From Platanthera guangdongensis (taxonomy: Eukaryota > Streptophyta > Magnoliopsida > Asparagales > Orchidaceae), in the NCBI GenBank assembly GCA_039583875.1, contig CM077162.1, positions 61,610,822 through 61,674,821 on the forward strand: DNA of 64,000 bases, in the 5' to 3' direction. This document shows, piece after piece, positions 31,740-42,072 of the stretch. Each line of letters begins with the position of its first letter. The stretch's first letter is position 1. Position numbers and translations under genes: made by a program. Below the pieces are notes generated by a model, which was not told the DNA's origin, did not search any database, and was given only the letters and a program-made list of their open reading frames with translations.

Positions 31740-33575
31740 TGTTGGGTATTTCATCCACATGAACCCAGATTTGATGAAGTCACCCTAGAACTAAGATGAA
31801 TTAAGTTGTATTTGATGCTTGGTTTGAGCTATATGTTTGCAGGAGTTTCACTGGGAAGTGTAGACCAATGTCAGCCCACAGTGGGTCACCAAACACAGGA
31901 ACTGTGCATTGTAATCCCTCATTGCATATTCCAAGGTGTTGACTCATGTGTGGTCTCTCTATTGAGATACACTTAATATTCAAGCTATTGGACTATGGGA
32001 AAGGCATTGGAAGTTGGCTACTCTAGAAGAATCAGTTTTTCCAACATCAGAAAATTTCTAAGTGTTTTACTCGAGTAGAGCTTTTACCTACTCGAGTAGT
32101 CTGGGTATAAGTTACTCGAGTAAAGGAATCCTGTACTCGAGTAGACATAGTTGTATACTCGAGTAGCTAAGTCACCTACTCGAGTAGACATAGTCATATA
32201 CTCGAGTAGCTAAGTCACCTACTCAAGTAGACCAAGTCATATACTCGAGTAAGTATACTCACCTACTCGAGTAGATAGAAATATACTCGAGTAGTTCATT
32301 TTACCTACTCGAGTAGTTCATGCGTCACCCGTGTACCTCACTATTTCCTTATTCCAGAATTTTTCTAAGTCTTTTACTCGAGTAGAATTTTCACCTACTC
32401 GAGTAGATTAATTTCTCTCGAGTAGTTTAGTTCAACTACTCGAGTAGTTGCCAGCATACCTCCTCAGAATTTTCTAAGTATTCCACTCAAGTAGTACTTC
32501 TTGTACTCGAGTAGATTATGTAATATACTCGAGTAGCTCTTCCAGTACTCGAGTAGATCCTCTATATACTCGAGTAGGTCTCTTAGTATACTCGAGTAGT
32601 TCTGTCTATATACTCGAGTAGTTGATCTCTATATACTCGAGTAGTCTGTTTATACTTACCCGAGTATGTTTCCCATCATATACTCGAGTAGCTATTCAAC
32701 TACTCGAGTAGTTATTGACTTACTCGTATAGTTGGCCATATATTTCCGAAAATTTTCTAAGTCATTTTTCTGACGGGATTTTTCAAATCACGCGACATGA
32801 TTGGTCCACGTGTACATCATTATGACCGATTATGACCGTTAGTCTCTCCTATATAAGGTCTTTTCAGAAAATGACAAACCCTAAGTTTTTCTCAAAGCTT
32901 TCTTGTAATCTCTTTTTCGAGAAATATTCTTCAGCCGCCTCTCTCTGACTTTCGCGAAACGGAAGCCGCCGCCGCTGCCTTCTTCTCCGCCAAAAGCTTC
33001 TACTTTCAGAGGTTTATTCTGAAGAAAAGTTACAGATCGAGATCGACTTCACTGATCATATTCTCTCTCGATTTCTGTAAAAGCGAGTAGATCCAGATCG
33101 AGGCCGAGACCTTCTTTATCGATTTCTGAAAAAGCTGCAAAGTTGAAAAGAAGAAGATTCTGGCCATTTCTTTCAGATCTGAGTGATTTACTGTTTGTAT
33201 TCTTGTAAACTCTTTATTATTCTTGTAGGAGAAATCTTCTCCGAGTGTAGGAGTTTTTCACTCCGAGTTTGTAGGAAGTGCCATCTTCCGAGGTGTAGAT
33301 CCGTTTTGTTGGATCGAGTTTGTAGGAACTTTGTTCCGAGGGTAGGATCGATTTGTGATCCGAGATAGTGGAGTAGCCGCGTCTAGTTGATTGCTAGATC
33401 GGTGAGGGAAAGTGGATGTACCCAAGGTTGGGGAACCACTATACATCTTGTGTCGTCTGTGATATTGGTAGATATTTCTGTGCAGTGCTCTAATTAATTT
33501 TTATTCCGCAAAAGACGCACAAACCACCTATTCACCCACCTCTAGGTGATTTAGGTCGACAACAGTTTTCTTTCA
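31740..33575 (+). repeat. 3' LTR of element E
   Basis: 1836 bp, the same length as the 5' copy, with the same motif array (32065-32730), TATA box (32850-32857), mini-hairpins and U5 hairpin (33525-33530 / 33543-33548). Ends CTTTCA. Confidence 0.93.
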
Positions 33576-33578
33576 ATT

Positions 33579-33583
33579 TATGT
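33579..33583 (+). repeat. Target-site duplication TATGT, right of E
   Basis: Repeats 21270-21274; separated from the LTR terminus by ATT (33576-33578). Confidence 0.88.
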
Positions 33584-34296
33584 TGGAGAAACAAAACCTG
33601 CAGGATGTTCTACATAAACCTCTTCTTTTAGCACTCCATTTAGAAAAGCACTCTTCACATCCATTTGAAAGATCTTGAATCTCTTCTATGCTGCATAGGC
33701 AAGGAATATTCTTATAGCATGCAACCTTGCAATAGGTGCAAAGGTTTGATCATAATTAATTCCTTCTTCTTGCCTATATCCTTGAGCAACAAGCCTTGCT
33801 TTTTATCTCACAATGATTCCTTGGGCATCCAGCTTGTTTCTGAAAACAATTTGGTTCTAATAACTGGGTAGTTTTGGGGTCTTGGAATCAAATCCCAAAC
33901 ATTACATCTCTCAAATTGATTTAGTTCCATCTACATTGCAAGGATCCAGTGGGGATCCTGCTCAGCATCATGGATGGATAGAGGTTCAACCTGAGAGAGA
34001 AAACAGGCATGCATCAAATCTTGTGTGAGTTGATGCCTTGTCTGTACACCTGCTGATATGTCTCCAATCACTTGAGATCTGAGGTGATCTCTAAGCGTGA
34101 CAAAATCAGTGGGTGGAGTTGGTTGTTCAATAGCATTTGGAATTAATTCCTCCTGTGGAATTGTATTTGCTGTTAGTAGAGATTAATTTTCTTCAGCTTC
34201 TTCTTCTTCACTTTCTTCAATGGCTTATGGAGAGGGATGAGTTGGAACCTCTGGGGTGAGGTTTAGTCCATCCAAGGTCTCACACAAGTGGGGTAC
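33584..34296 (-). pseudogene. pol: D pol: RT N-terminal part and integrase-RT linker
   Basis: Reads the conserved run-up to RT ([40 protein letters not shown]) with several stops, such as the one between AYAA and KRF near 33690. It joins the 21274 piece across E. Confidence 0.85.
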
Positions 34297-35620
34297 TTAC
34301 AAGTTACTATTGGTAGAAACTTCTTTCTCCTTGTAATACATATTAGTCTCATCAAATGAAACATGAATGGACTCTTCAATTTTTAATGTTGATTTATTAA
34401 AAACCCTATAGGACTTGCTTATTTGGGAATATCCTAAAAAAACTCCCTCCTCAGCCTTAGTCTCCAACTTTCTAATGTATTTTTTATTGTTGTTATGAAT
34501 GTAACATAAGCATCCAAATACTTTGAAGTAGTTGATTTTAGGTTTCTTGCCTTTGAGCATTTCATAGGGAGTCCTGTTCTTTAGTTTGTGAATTAGGCTC
34601 CTATTCAGGACATAATTTGCTGGGCTTACAGCCTCTGCCCAAACGGTTAGGGGCATGTAAGCATCTGTAAGTAATGTACCTGCAGCTTCAATGAGTGTTC
34701 TATTTTTCCTTTCAGCTACCCCATTTTGTTGGGGAGTTCTAGGAGCTGAGAAGCAATGCCTGATACCTTCCTTCTCACAGAACTCATGCTTAAGAAGAGA
34801 CTCAAACTCTGTGCCATGATCACTTGTGATCAATGCAACATGAGTAGAGAACTCAATCTGTATGGTCCTGAGAAAATCTGTAAGAACCTTGAAGGTATCT
34901 GACTTAGATCACAGAAAGAATACCCAACTGAACCTGGAGAAGTCATACACTATAACCAAAGTGTAGGATTTCCCTCCTAGGCTTTGTACAGCAATGGGTA
35001 CAAAGAGATTCAAATGTAGCAAGTACAAAATCCTAGGTGAATCACTCTTATTAACAGATTTAAAAATAGTTTTATTTTGCTTGCCTAATTGACAAGCCTT
35101 GTAGAGACCTTCCTTCTTGTAGGGACCAGATGGTAGACCTCTAACAAGATTATGTTTAGATAACCTAGCAATGTTTTTCAGATTTAGATGACCTAGTTTT
35201 TTGTGCCATAAGTCATTCTGATTACTAGTTAAATTAAGTAAACAGATATCAGTTTTGGCAGAAAGAAAATTTTCTAAGTATATGTTGCCTTGTATATTTC
35301 CAATTAAAACGGTTTGGTTGTTTTTATCAATAATAGAACAAGTGGATGGGTTAAAGTATACCTGATAACTATCATCACATAACTGACTTATGAAGATGAG
35401 GTTATATTTGAGTCCACTTACATATATCACCTTTTTGAATGTGACAACTCCTAATCTTACTTCTTCAAATCCTTCTGACTGACCACATTTGGAGTCACCA
35501 AAGATAACCTTTGACCCAGCTTGGACATGTAGTTGAGTAAGATGTCCTTGTTTCCAGTCATATGTTTGGAGCATCCACTGTCCAGGTACCAAGTTTGATT
35601 TACCCCTGGACAGCTCTTCA
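34297..35620 (-). pseudogene. pol: D pol: protease remnant and integrase
   Basis: Integrase lies in two stretches, 35592-34909 and 34833-34297, separated by a stop next to FSWVFFL. It shows the zinc finger (WHKKLGHLNLKNIARL; ACQLGKQNK), ITSDHGTEFES and NGVAERKNRTLIEA. The position usually MDLFGP reads LNLFVP, so the first catalytic aspartate is lost. The protease WYLDSGC region is frameshifted near 35570. Similar to H rather than to A, FG or E. Confidence 0.88.
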
Positions 35621-35637
35621 CCTGCAATAGAAAATAG

Positions 35638-36229
35638 TTAATGGTTTTTGACCCAAGTTACCTTGGGTCCTTTGTATTGCTGATAAGAGAAGCTGGAAAT
35701 AACAGATAAATCAGGTTGGGACTTGTATCCCAGGGGGTGATATCTCCTAGGTGGTATAATCCAGTCAGCCAGTGGATTAAATGGTTTCTTAGAAGTATTT
35801 AAGTTGCTGTTGGAATTATAGTTTTGATTAAGTCTTTCTGGGTTCGACGAATTTTTGTAAGTTCGTCGACCAGAGTTCGACGAATTTGGTTGAAATCGTC
35901 GATCTCTGCCCAGAGAATGAACATGTTCAATCTCTGTGCCCCACATTCGTCGACCTCTGCTCGACGAACCATACAGAGTTCGTCGATCGCAGTTTGATGA
36001 ATAAATGTAACTATAGTTTGAGTTCAGAGTTTGTCAATCTGGGTTCGACGAACTGGCCCCATTTGCTCGATCTAAGTTCGACGAAAATTGCTGAATCGTG
36101 TTTTTACTAGGTGTTTTCTAGTTTTTGGTTTTGTCCTACTGTCTTAGGGATCTTTTCTACTGTTTGTTTGTCACTTACTGTTTCTTTCCCTTTAGTAGAT
36201 ATAAATTTTATTAGGGTTGATAAAATGTT
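35638..36229 (-). pseudogene. gag: D gag C-terminal linker carrying TTCGTCGA motifs
   Basis: Between the FG insertion (36229) and the gag stop (35638-35640) the minus strand encodes a low-complexity stretch (RRFQPNSSNSGRRTYKNSSN, then PERLNQ). Its SS and RR pairs are written by the DNA motifs TTCGTCGA and TCGACGAA. Several inverted pairs have a 7-base gap (35862-35884; 35946-35968). Stops occur in the distal half. Gag ends KGPKVTWVKNH, and TTGCAG (35622-35627) follows the stop. Confidence 0.78.
36225..36229 (+). repeat. Target-site duplication ATGTT, left of FG
   Basis: Matches 52824-52828 on the far side. A further copy at 39965-39969 precedes the second LTR and marks the duplication junction. 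Confidence 0.93.
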
Positions 36230-37315
36230 TGTTGGGTACATTGGAAATATGTACCTGATTTGAAGAAGCCTCACCATACTCAATGATATACATCAAGGTA
36301 TATTTGATGTGTTTTTGAGTTGATGTGTGCAGGTTAAGTAATTGCAAGGAAAGCAAAAAGTTTCTAAGTCCATGTGTCGACACCTAGAAGAAAAGTGTCG
36401 ACACTTAAGAAGGCTTGTGTCGACACCTAGAGAAGCTGTGTCGACACTTGGAGTAGTTTTGTCGACACTAGGAATGCAGGGTCGACACCAGAAGGAAAGT
36501 GTCGACACATACAGGCTGTGTCAACACACAATGAAGAAATGTCTAAAGAATCAGTGTTGACACTTAGAAGCAGTGTCGACACCCAGAGGAACTTTGTCGA
36601 CATTAATAGTGTCGGCACTAGGAGGCTGTGTCGACACTCAGCATTACATCAACAAAGATTCAAGTACATGTGTCGACACTAGGAGGCTGTGTCGACACTC
36701 AGCAAACTTCAACAGAGTTTAAGTACAAGTGTCGACATAATGAACAATGTGTCGACACTCAGCCAAAGTATCAACACATGAAGCATGTGTCGACACAGGG
36801 AGATGTGTCGACACTCAGCAGAAGTTTCAACATAGAAGTCATGTGTCGACACAAAGGAGATGTGTCGACACTCAACAAAGTTCAACACAAGAAGGCTTGT
36901 GTTAACACAAAGGAGTTGTGTCGACACTCAGCAGAAATCAGATAAAGTATTGAAGAAGTACTTGTATCGACACCTTCAATCTGTGTCGACACATTCAACA
37001 GAAGGTTTGTGTCGACACACAGAAACAATGTCGACACATTCAGAAGAAGCTGTGTCGAGATACAGATACAACAACACAAGGAGTTGTGTCGACACCAACA
37101 AGGCTAGTGTCGACACTTAGTCTACTTGTGTCGACACTTAGTCTATCAGTGTCAACACTTAAAGACTGACTATCTCGACACTTTCAGACAGTTATAAAAA
37201 ATTCAAGAAGTGACTGGATGACTTGACAGCTGCCATTCCAGCCGGTCTACTGCAACTGTCAGAGCTGTCAGAAAGTTGTTAGAAACCGGAATAGCCGGTT
37301 ACTATGAAGAAAGCC

Positions 37316-37324
37316 TATATAAAG
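37316..37324 (+). promoter_or_regulatory. TATA box, LTR1 of FG
   Basis: TATATAAAG within AAGCCT...AGGCTT. Equivalent sites: 41092-41100 and 51937-51945. Confidence 0.7.
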
Positions 37325-37689
37325 GCTTATTCCTTCAACAGAAATAGAGAAGATTGAATAGAGAAATCACTGAAGTGAGAAACTACAAACCAGAAGAAGA
37401 CCTTCAAGTGAAGATCTAAGAAGTTGGAGATAGAGAGCTCCTTCTAAGAAGACAGCTGTTGAACCAGGCTGTAAAGAAAGTTTCAGATTGAGATCTGATT
37501 CTTAAGTCAGCAGTGATTGAAGATCATCTGCATAGAGTTTCAACCCTACTGTTTTCTAATTCAAGAAGCTTTGAAGAAAGCCAAGGGAGGTTGATCTCAG
37601 CAAAGTTCTTCCAAGAACTCATCAAGAAACCAGTCAACTCTTCTCTCTCATTCTGAGTTGTGGTTATATACTTTGTAATTTTAATTTCA

Positions 37690-37948
37690 TGTAGGATCCT
37701 AAGGGATCTGAGTTGTAAGCCTGAAATTATAAAGGCTGAGTGGTAGGGCTTGTGTGCCCGAGTGTAGGAGATTCATTTCTCTGAGTGTAGGCCTTGTTGA
37801 GGGCTGAGTGTAGGCCTTGTTAAAGGCTGAGTGTAGGTCTTTGTGAAGACTGGGTGGTAGGGCTGTGTGCCTGAGTTGTAGGAGTGGGATCACTCTGAGT
37901 TGTAGGAACCTGTTTGGGGTTCTGAGCTGTAAGATCTGAGGATCTGAG
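37690..37948 (+). repeat. Eleven mini-hairpins in leader of FG
   Basis: Each is entered by GTAG or GTAA and left by TGAG, CGAG or TGGG. Stems in order: GATCC/GGATC, AGCCT/AGGCT, GGGC/GCCC, GAGA/TCTC, GCCTT/AGGGC (one G-T pair), GCCTT/AAGGC, GTCTT/AAGAC, GGC/GCC, GAGT/ACTC, GAACC/GGTTC, AGATC/GATCT. Repeated in LTR2 (about 41465-41720) and LTR3 (about 52310-52565). Confidence 0.85.
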
Positions 37949-38213
37949 GAGTAGTGGAGAAGTTTGGCCGAATCTAGTACACTACTAGATAGGCGAAGGG
38001 GGAAAGTGGATGTACCCAGACCTTGGGGAACCACTATAAAATATGTGTGTTCTCTGTGTGTGCTTTATTTTGTGAATGATGTGGTGTATGTGTTGTATTG
38101 CTATTAAGAATTGCATATAATTCTGTGTTTCTGCCATCAAAGTTTAAAAAGATTAAGTGCACCTATTCACCCCCCCCCCCCCCTCTAGGTGTTTAGGCAT
38201 TAGTTCTTTCAAG

Positions 38214-38224
38214 TGGTATCAAAG
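38214..38224 (+). promoter_or_regulatory. Primer-binding site after LTR1 of FG
   Basis: TGGTATCAAAG, initiator-Met type with one mismatch; the second copy is at 41985-41995. Confidence 0.85.
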
Positions 38225-38301
38225 TGAGGTTACTCAAAAAGGACATAACAGTCTGAGTAAAGATCCTGTTGGCAGATTCAGTATAATCAAGAATCAAGAA
38301 A

Positions 38302-39965
38302 ATGAGTTCAACTGAGAATCACAAAGAGCTAGGATCCATGAAGTTACCAATCTGCAGAAAGGAAATTTTTGGCATTTGAAAAGAAAGGGTTAGACTTTTT
38401 ATGGAAGCCTCTGAGCCTAGAATCTATATCACAGTCAAAGAAGGGTCATATGTGCCCATGAAAGTATCTGTCCTGGATGCAAATCAGAGAACTCCTAACG
38501 ACTATTCAGAGATGACTAAAGATGAGATTATTCTGGCCACTATGGACAAGAGGGCCCAGAATATTATAGTAAGTGCAATAGATGATGCAACATTTCAGAA
38601 TTTGATTCACTGTAAAACTTCTAAAGAAATGTGGGATACAATGATAGTCTATATGGAAGGATCAGAAGAGGTAAGACAAGACAGGAAGTCTTTATTGAAT
38701 CAATAATATGAAAGCTTCAAAAAAGGTAGGTCTGACAGCATAACTGAGTGTTACAAGAAATTCTATAGGATAGTCAATGAGTTGATGTCTTATGGAAGAG
38801 AGTTCAGCAATTATGAATTGAATGATAAGTTCTTGAGATCCCTGACTAAGGACTGGGATACCAAGATTTGTGCCATAAGGGAAATGGCCAAATTAGCAGA
38901 CATTCCTCCTCCAACATTGTTTGGAAAACTGTTATCATATGAGATGCAGTTAATCGTAAGAAAGGAGGAAGAGAAGACTACCAGAGTTGAGCACAAAGAA
39001 AGAGCTGTGGCTTTCAAGACAGAAGCCACTAGGAAATATAAAAGTAAGTCTCTATCTACACCTCCAAAAGTTGCTAAGACTGAGACAGATGAGTCAAAAA
39101 GCAAGAATTCTGAAAGCAGTGAGAGTGATGAAGATTTTGCAGCTTTCACTAGACATTTTCAGAAGTTTCTTAAGAAGAAACAGTGGAGGTCTAAGCCATC
39201 CACTTCACAGAAGTCATCAAAGAATGAAAGAAGAAAGTCCAGGCAAAGTAAAACTACATCCTCAAAGATAGTTTGCTATTATTGTAACAGACAGGGACAT
39301 GTTGTTGCTGACTGTCCAGAGAAGAGGAAAGAGTCAACTAATAAGAAGAAGACTCAAATCAAGGGCAAAAAGGAAAGGTCCTTTGTTGCTAAGAAGGACA
39401 AAAGTCTGTCTGATATGTCATCTTCAGAATCATATTCAGAAGCTGAAGCTTATATTGGACTGTTTGCTGAAGAAGAGGAAGATGAGTTCATACAATTAAT
39501 GAACTCAATATATGAGCATGAGGACAATCAGTGTCAGGGACTGATGGCCTTATCAGAAAGAGACAAAATCCAGGATCAGCCTGGACCAAGTCAGATACAA
39601 AATTGTTCTGTTAATTCAATTTCCTGTACTGAGTCAGATTCAGATACATCAGCATCAAGTGATGTTAGTGGATCTGAATCTGAAGGAGATATTCATCAGT
39701 TGATTGATGAATATAGAGTAGTGTTGCAAGCTTTGAAGAAAAGCAAATCCTTGGCCAAAAGTCAGGCTAAGGAGATTGTCAGTCTTAAAGTTGCTGCAAC
39801 AGATTTTGACAAGTTGCTTGATCAGAAATTAAATGAAATAGCCAGACTAAAGCACATTACTGTTATTCAGATGGGGACTATAACATTTAAAAATGATCAA
39901 ATCAGAAATCTGGAGATTAGTCTTCAGAAAGAGAGAGATATAGTAGCAAGGTTTTCTAAACCAAA
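38302..39965 (+). pseudogene. gag: Partial duplicate gag of FG (first copy)
   Basis: Starts ATG 38302 (MSSTENHKELGSMKLP). In-frame TGA at 38377-38379 and TAA at 38704-38706. It contains one zinc knuckle in which the second cysteine of CYCC is tyrosine-flanked (CYYCNRQGHVVADC). It stops mid-gene at CCAAA (39965), where the sequence jumps to TGTT and LTR2. The second copy (42073 onwards) continues past this point with KSVLPLIDDF. Confidence 0.9.
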
Positions 39966-39969
39966 TGTT

Positions 39970-41982
39970 TGTTGGGTACATTGGAAATATGTACCTGATT
40001 TGAAGAAGCCTCACCCTACTCAATGATATACATCAAGGTGTATTTGATGTGTTTTTGAGTTGATGTGTGCAGGTTAAGTAATTGCAAGGAAACCAAAAAG
40101 TTTCTAAGTCCATGTGTCGACACCCAGAAGAAAAGTGTCGACACTTAAGAAGGCTTGTGTCGACACCCAGAGAAGCTGTGTCGACACTTGGAGTAGTTTG
40201 TCGACACCAGGAATGCAGAGTCAACACCAGAAGGAAAGTGTCGACACATACAGGCTGTGTCAACACACAATGAAGAAATGTCTAAAGAATCAGTGTTGAC
40301 ACTTAGAAGCAGTGTCGACACCCAGAGGAACTTTGTCGACATTAAAAGTGTCGACACTAGGTGGCTGTGTCGACACTCAGCAAAAGTCTGCAGAGATAAG
40401 TACAGTGTCAACAGAAAATGTGTCGACACTCAGCAGAAAGTACATGTGTCGACACTAGGAGGCTGTGTCGACACTCAGCAAACTTCAACAGAGTTTAAGT
40501 ACAAGGGTCGATATAATGAACAATGTGTCGACACTCAGCAAAAGTATCAACACATGAAGCATGTGTCGACACAGGGAGATGTGTTGACACTCAGCAGAAG
40601 TTTCAACACAGAAGACATGTGTCGACACAAAGGAGATGTGTCGACACTCAACAAAGTTCAACACAAGAAGGCTTGTGTCAACACAAAGGAGTTGTGTCGA
40701 CACTCAGCAGAAATCAGTTAAAGTATTGAAGAAGTACTTGTATCGACACCTTCAATCTGTGTCGACACATTCAACAGAAGGTTTGTGTCGACACACAGAA
40801 TCAGTGTCGACACATTCAGAAGAAGCTGTGTCGAGATACAGATACAACAACACAAGGAGTTGTGTCGACACCAACAAGGCTAGTGTCGACACTTAGTCTA
40901 CTTGTGTCGACACTTAGTCTATCAGTGTCGACACTTAAAGACTGACTATCTCGACACTTTCAGACAGTTACAGAAAATTCAAGAAGTGACTGGATGACTT
41001 GACAGCTGCCATTCCAGCCGGTCTACTGCAACTGTCAGAGCCATCAGAAAGTTGTTAGAAACCGGAACAGCCGGTTACCATGAAGAAAGCCTATATAAAG
41101 GCTTATTCCTTCAATAGAAATAGAGAAGATTGAATAGAGCAATCACTGAAGTGAGAAACAATAAACCAGAAGAAGACCTTCAAGTGAAGATCTAAGAAGT
41201 TGGAGAGAGAGAGCTCCTTCTAAGAAGACAGCTGTTGAACCAGGCTGTAAAGAAAGTTTTAGATTGAGATCTGATTCTTAAGTCAGTAGTGATTGAAGAT
41301 CATCTGCATAGAGTTTCAACCCTACTGTTTTCTAATTCAAGAAGCTTTGAAGAAAGCCAGGGGAGGTTTATCTCAGCAAATTTCTTCCAAGAACTCATCA
41401 AGAAACCAGTCAACTCTTCTCTCTCATTCTGAGTTGTGGTTATATACTTTGTAATTTTAATTTCATGTAGGATCCTAAGGGATCTGAGTTGTAAGCCTGA
41501 AATTATAAAGGCTGAGTGGTAGGGCCTGTGTGCCCGAGTGTAGGAGATTCATTTCTCTGAGTGTTGGCCTTGTTGAGGGCTGAGTGTAGGCCTTGTTAAA
41601 GGCTGAGTGTAGGTCTTTGTGAAACTGAGTGGTAGGGCTGTGTGCCTGAGTTGTAGGAGTGGGATCACTCTGAGTTGTAGGAACCTGTTTGAGGTTCTGA
41701 GCTGTAAGATCTGAGGATCTGAGGAGTAGTGAAGAAGTTTGGCCGAATCTAGTACACTACTAGATAGGCGAAGGGGGAAAGTGGATGTACCCAGACCTTG
41801 GGGAACCACTATAAAATATGTGTGTTCTCTGTGTGTGCTTTATTTTGTGAATGCTGTGGTGTATGTGTTGTATTGCTGTGAAGAATTGCATATAATTCTG
41901 TGTTTCTGCCATCAAAGTTTAAAAAGATTAAGTGCACCTATTCACCCCCCCCCCTCTAGGTGTTTAGACACTAGTTCTTTCA
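39970..41982 (+). repeat. LTR2 of FG
   Basis: 2013 bp. Shares with LTR1 an extra GTGTCGACAC unit near its start that LTR3 lacks. It also has a private longer segment at about 40381-40445, where LTR1 and LTR3 agree with each other. TATA at 41092-41100; U5 hairpin at 41935-41940 / 41957-41962. Confidence 0.93.
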
Positions 41983-42072
41983 AGTGGTATCAAAGCGAGG
42001 TTACTCAAAAAGGACATAACAGTCTGAGTAAAGATCCTGTTGGCAGATTCAGTATAATCAAGAATCAAGAAA

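Larger units (their letters stand above)
21275..33578 (+). mobile_element. Element E: complete SIRE-type retrotransposon
   Basis: LTRs 21275-23110 and 31740-33575, both 1836 bp; primer site, gag, pol, motif-rich spacer, ORF3, polypurine tract. Flanked by TATGT, with three extra bases (ATT, 33576-33578) between the right CA terminus and the duplication. It inserted in the RT of D. Over the first 320 bp the two LTRs differ at about nine sites, so it is not very recent. gag and pol are dead; ORF3 is open. Confidence 0.93.
36230..38211 (+). repeat. LTR1 of FG
   Basis: 1982 bp. GTGTCGACAC array from 36374 to about 37190; measured steps between GTCGAC cores from 36376 are 21, 22, 21, 21, 20, 20, 19 and so on. 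TATA box TATATAAAG at 37316-37324, framed by AAGCCT / AGGCTT. Eleven mini-hairpins 37690-37948. U5 hairpin CACCTA (38160) / TAGGTG (38186) with a long C run in the loop. Confidence 0.93.

Noticed and set aside
36628..36945. ORFs with repeated CRHSV or VSTL peptides in the FG, A and D LTRs
   Set aside because: They only translate GTGTCGACAC in different frames; they are noncoding LTR sequence.
36374..37190. CRISPR-like array: short palindromic repeats with unique spacers
   Set aside because: Repeats are only 10 bp with about 11-bp spacers, lie in a plant LTR, are repeated in every related LTR with the same spacers, and have no cas genes nearby.
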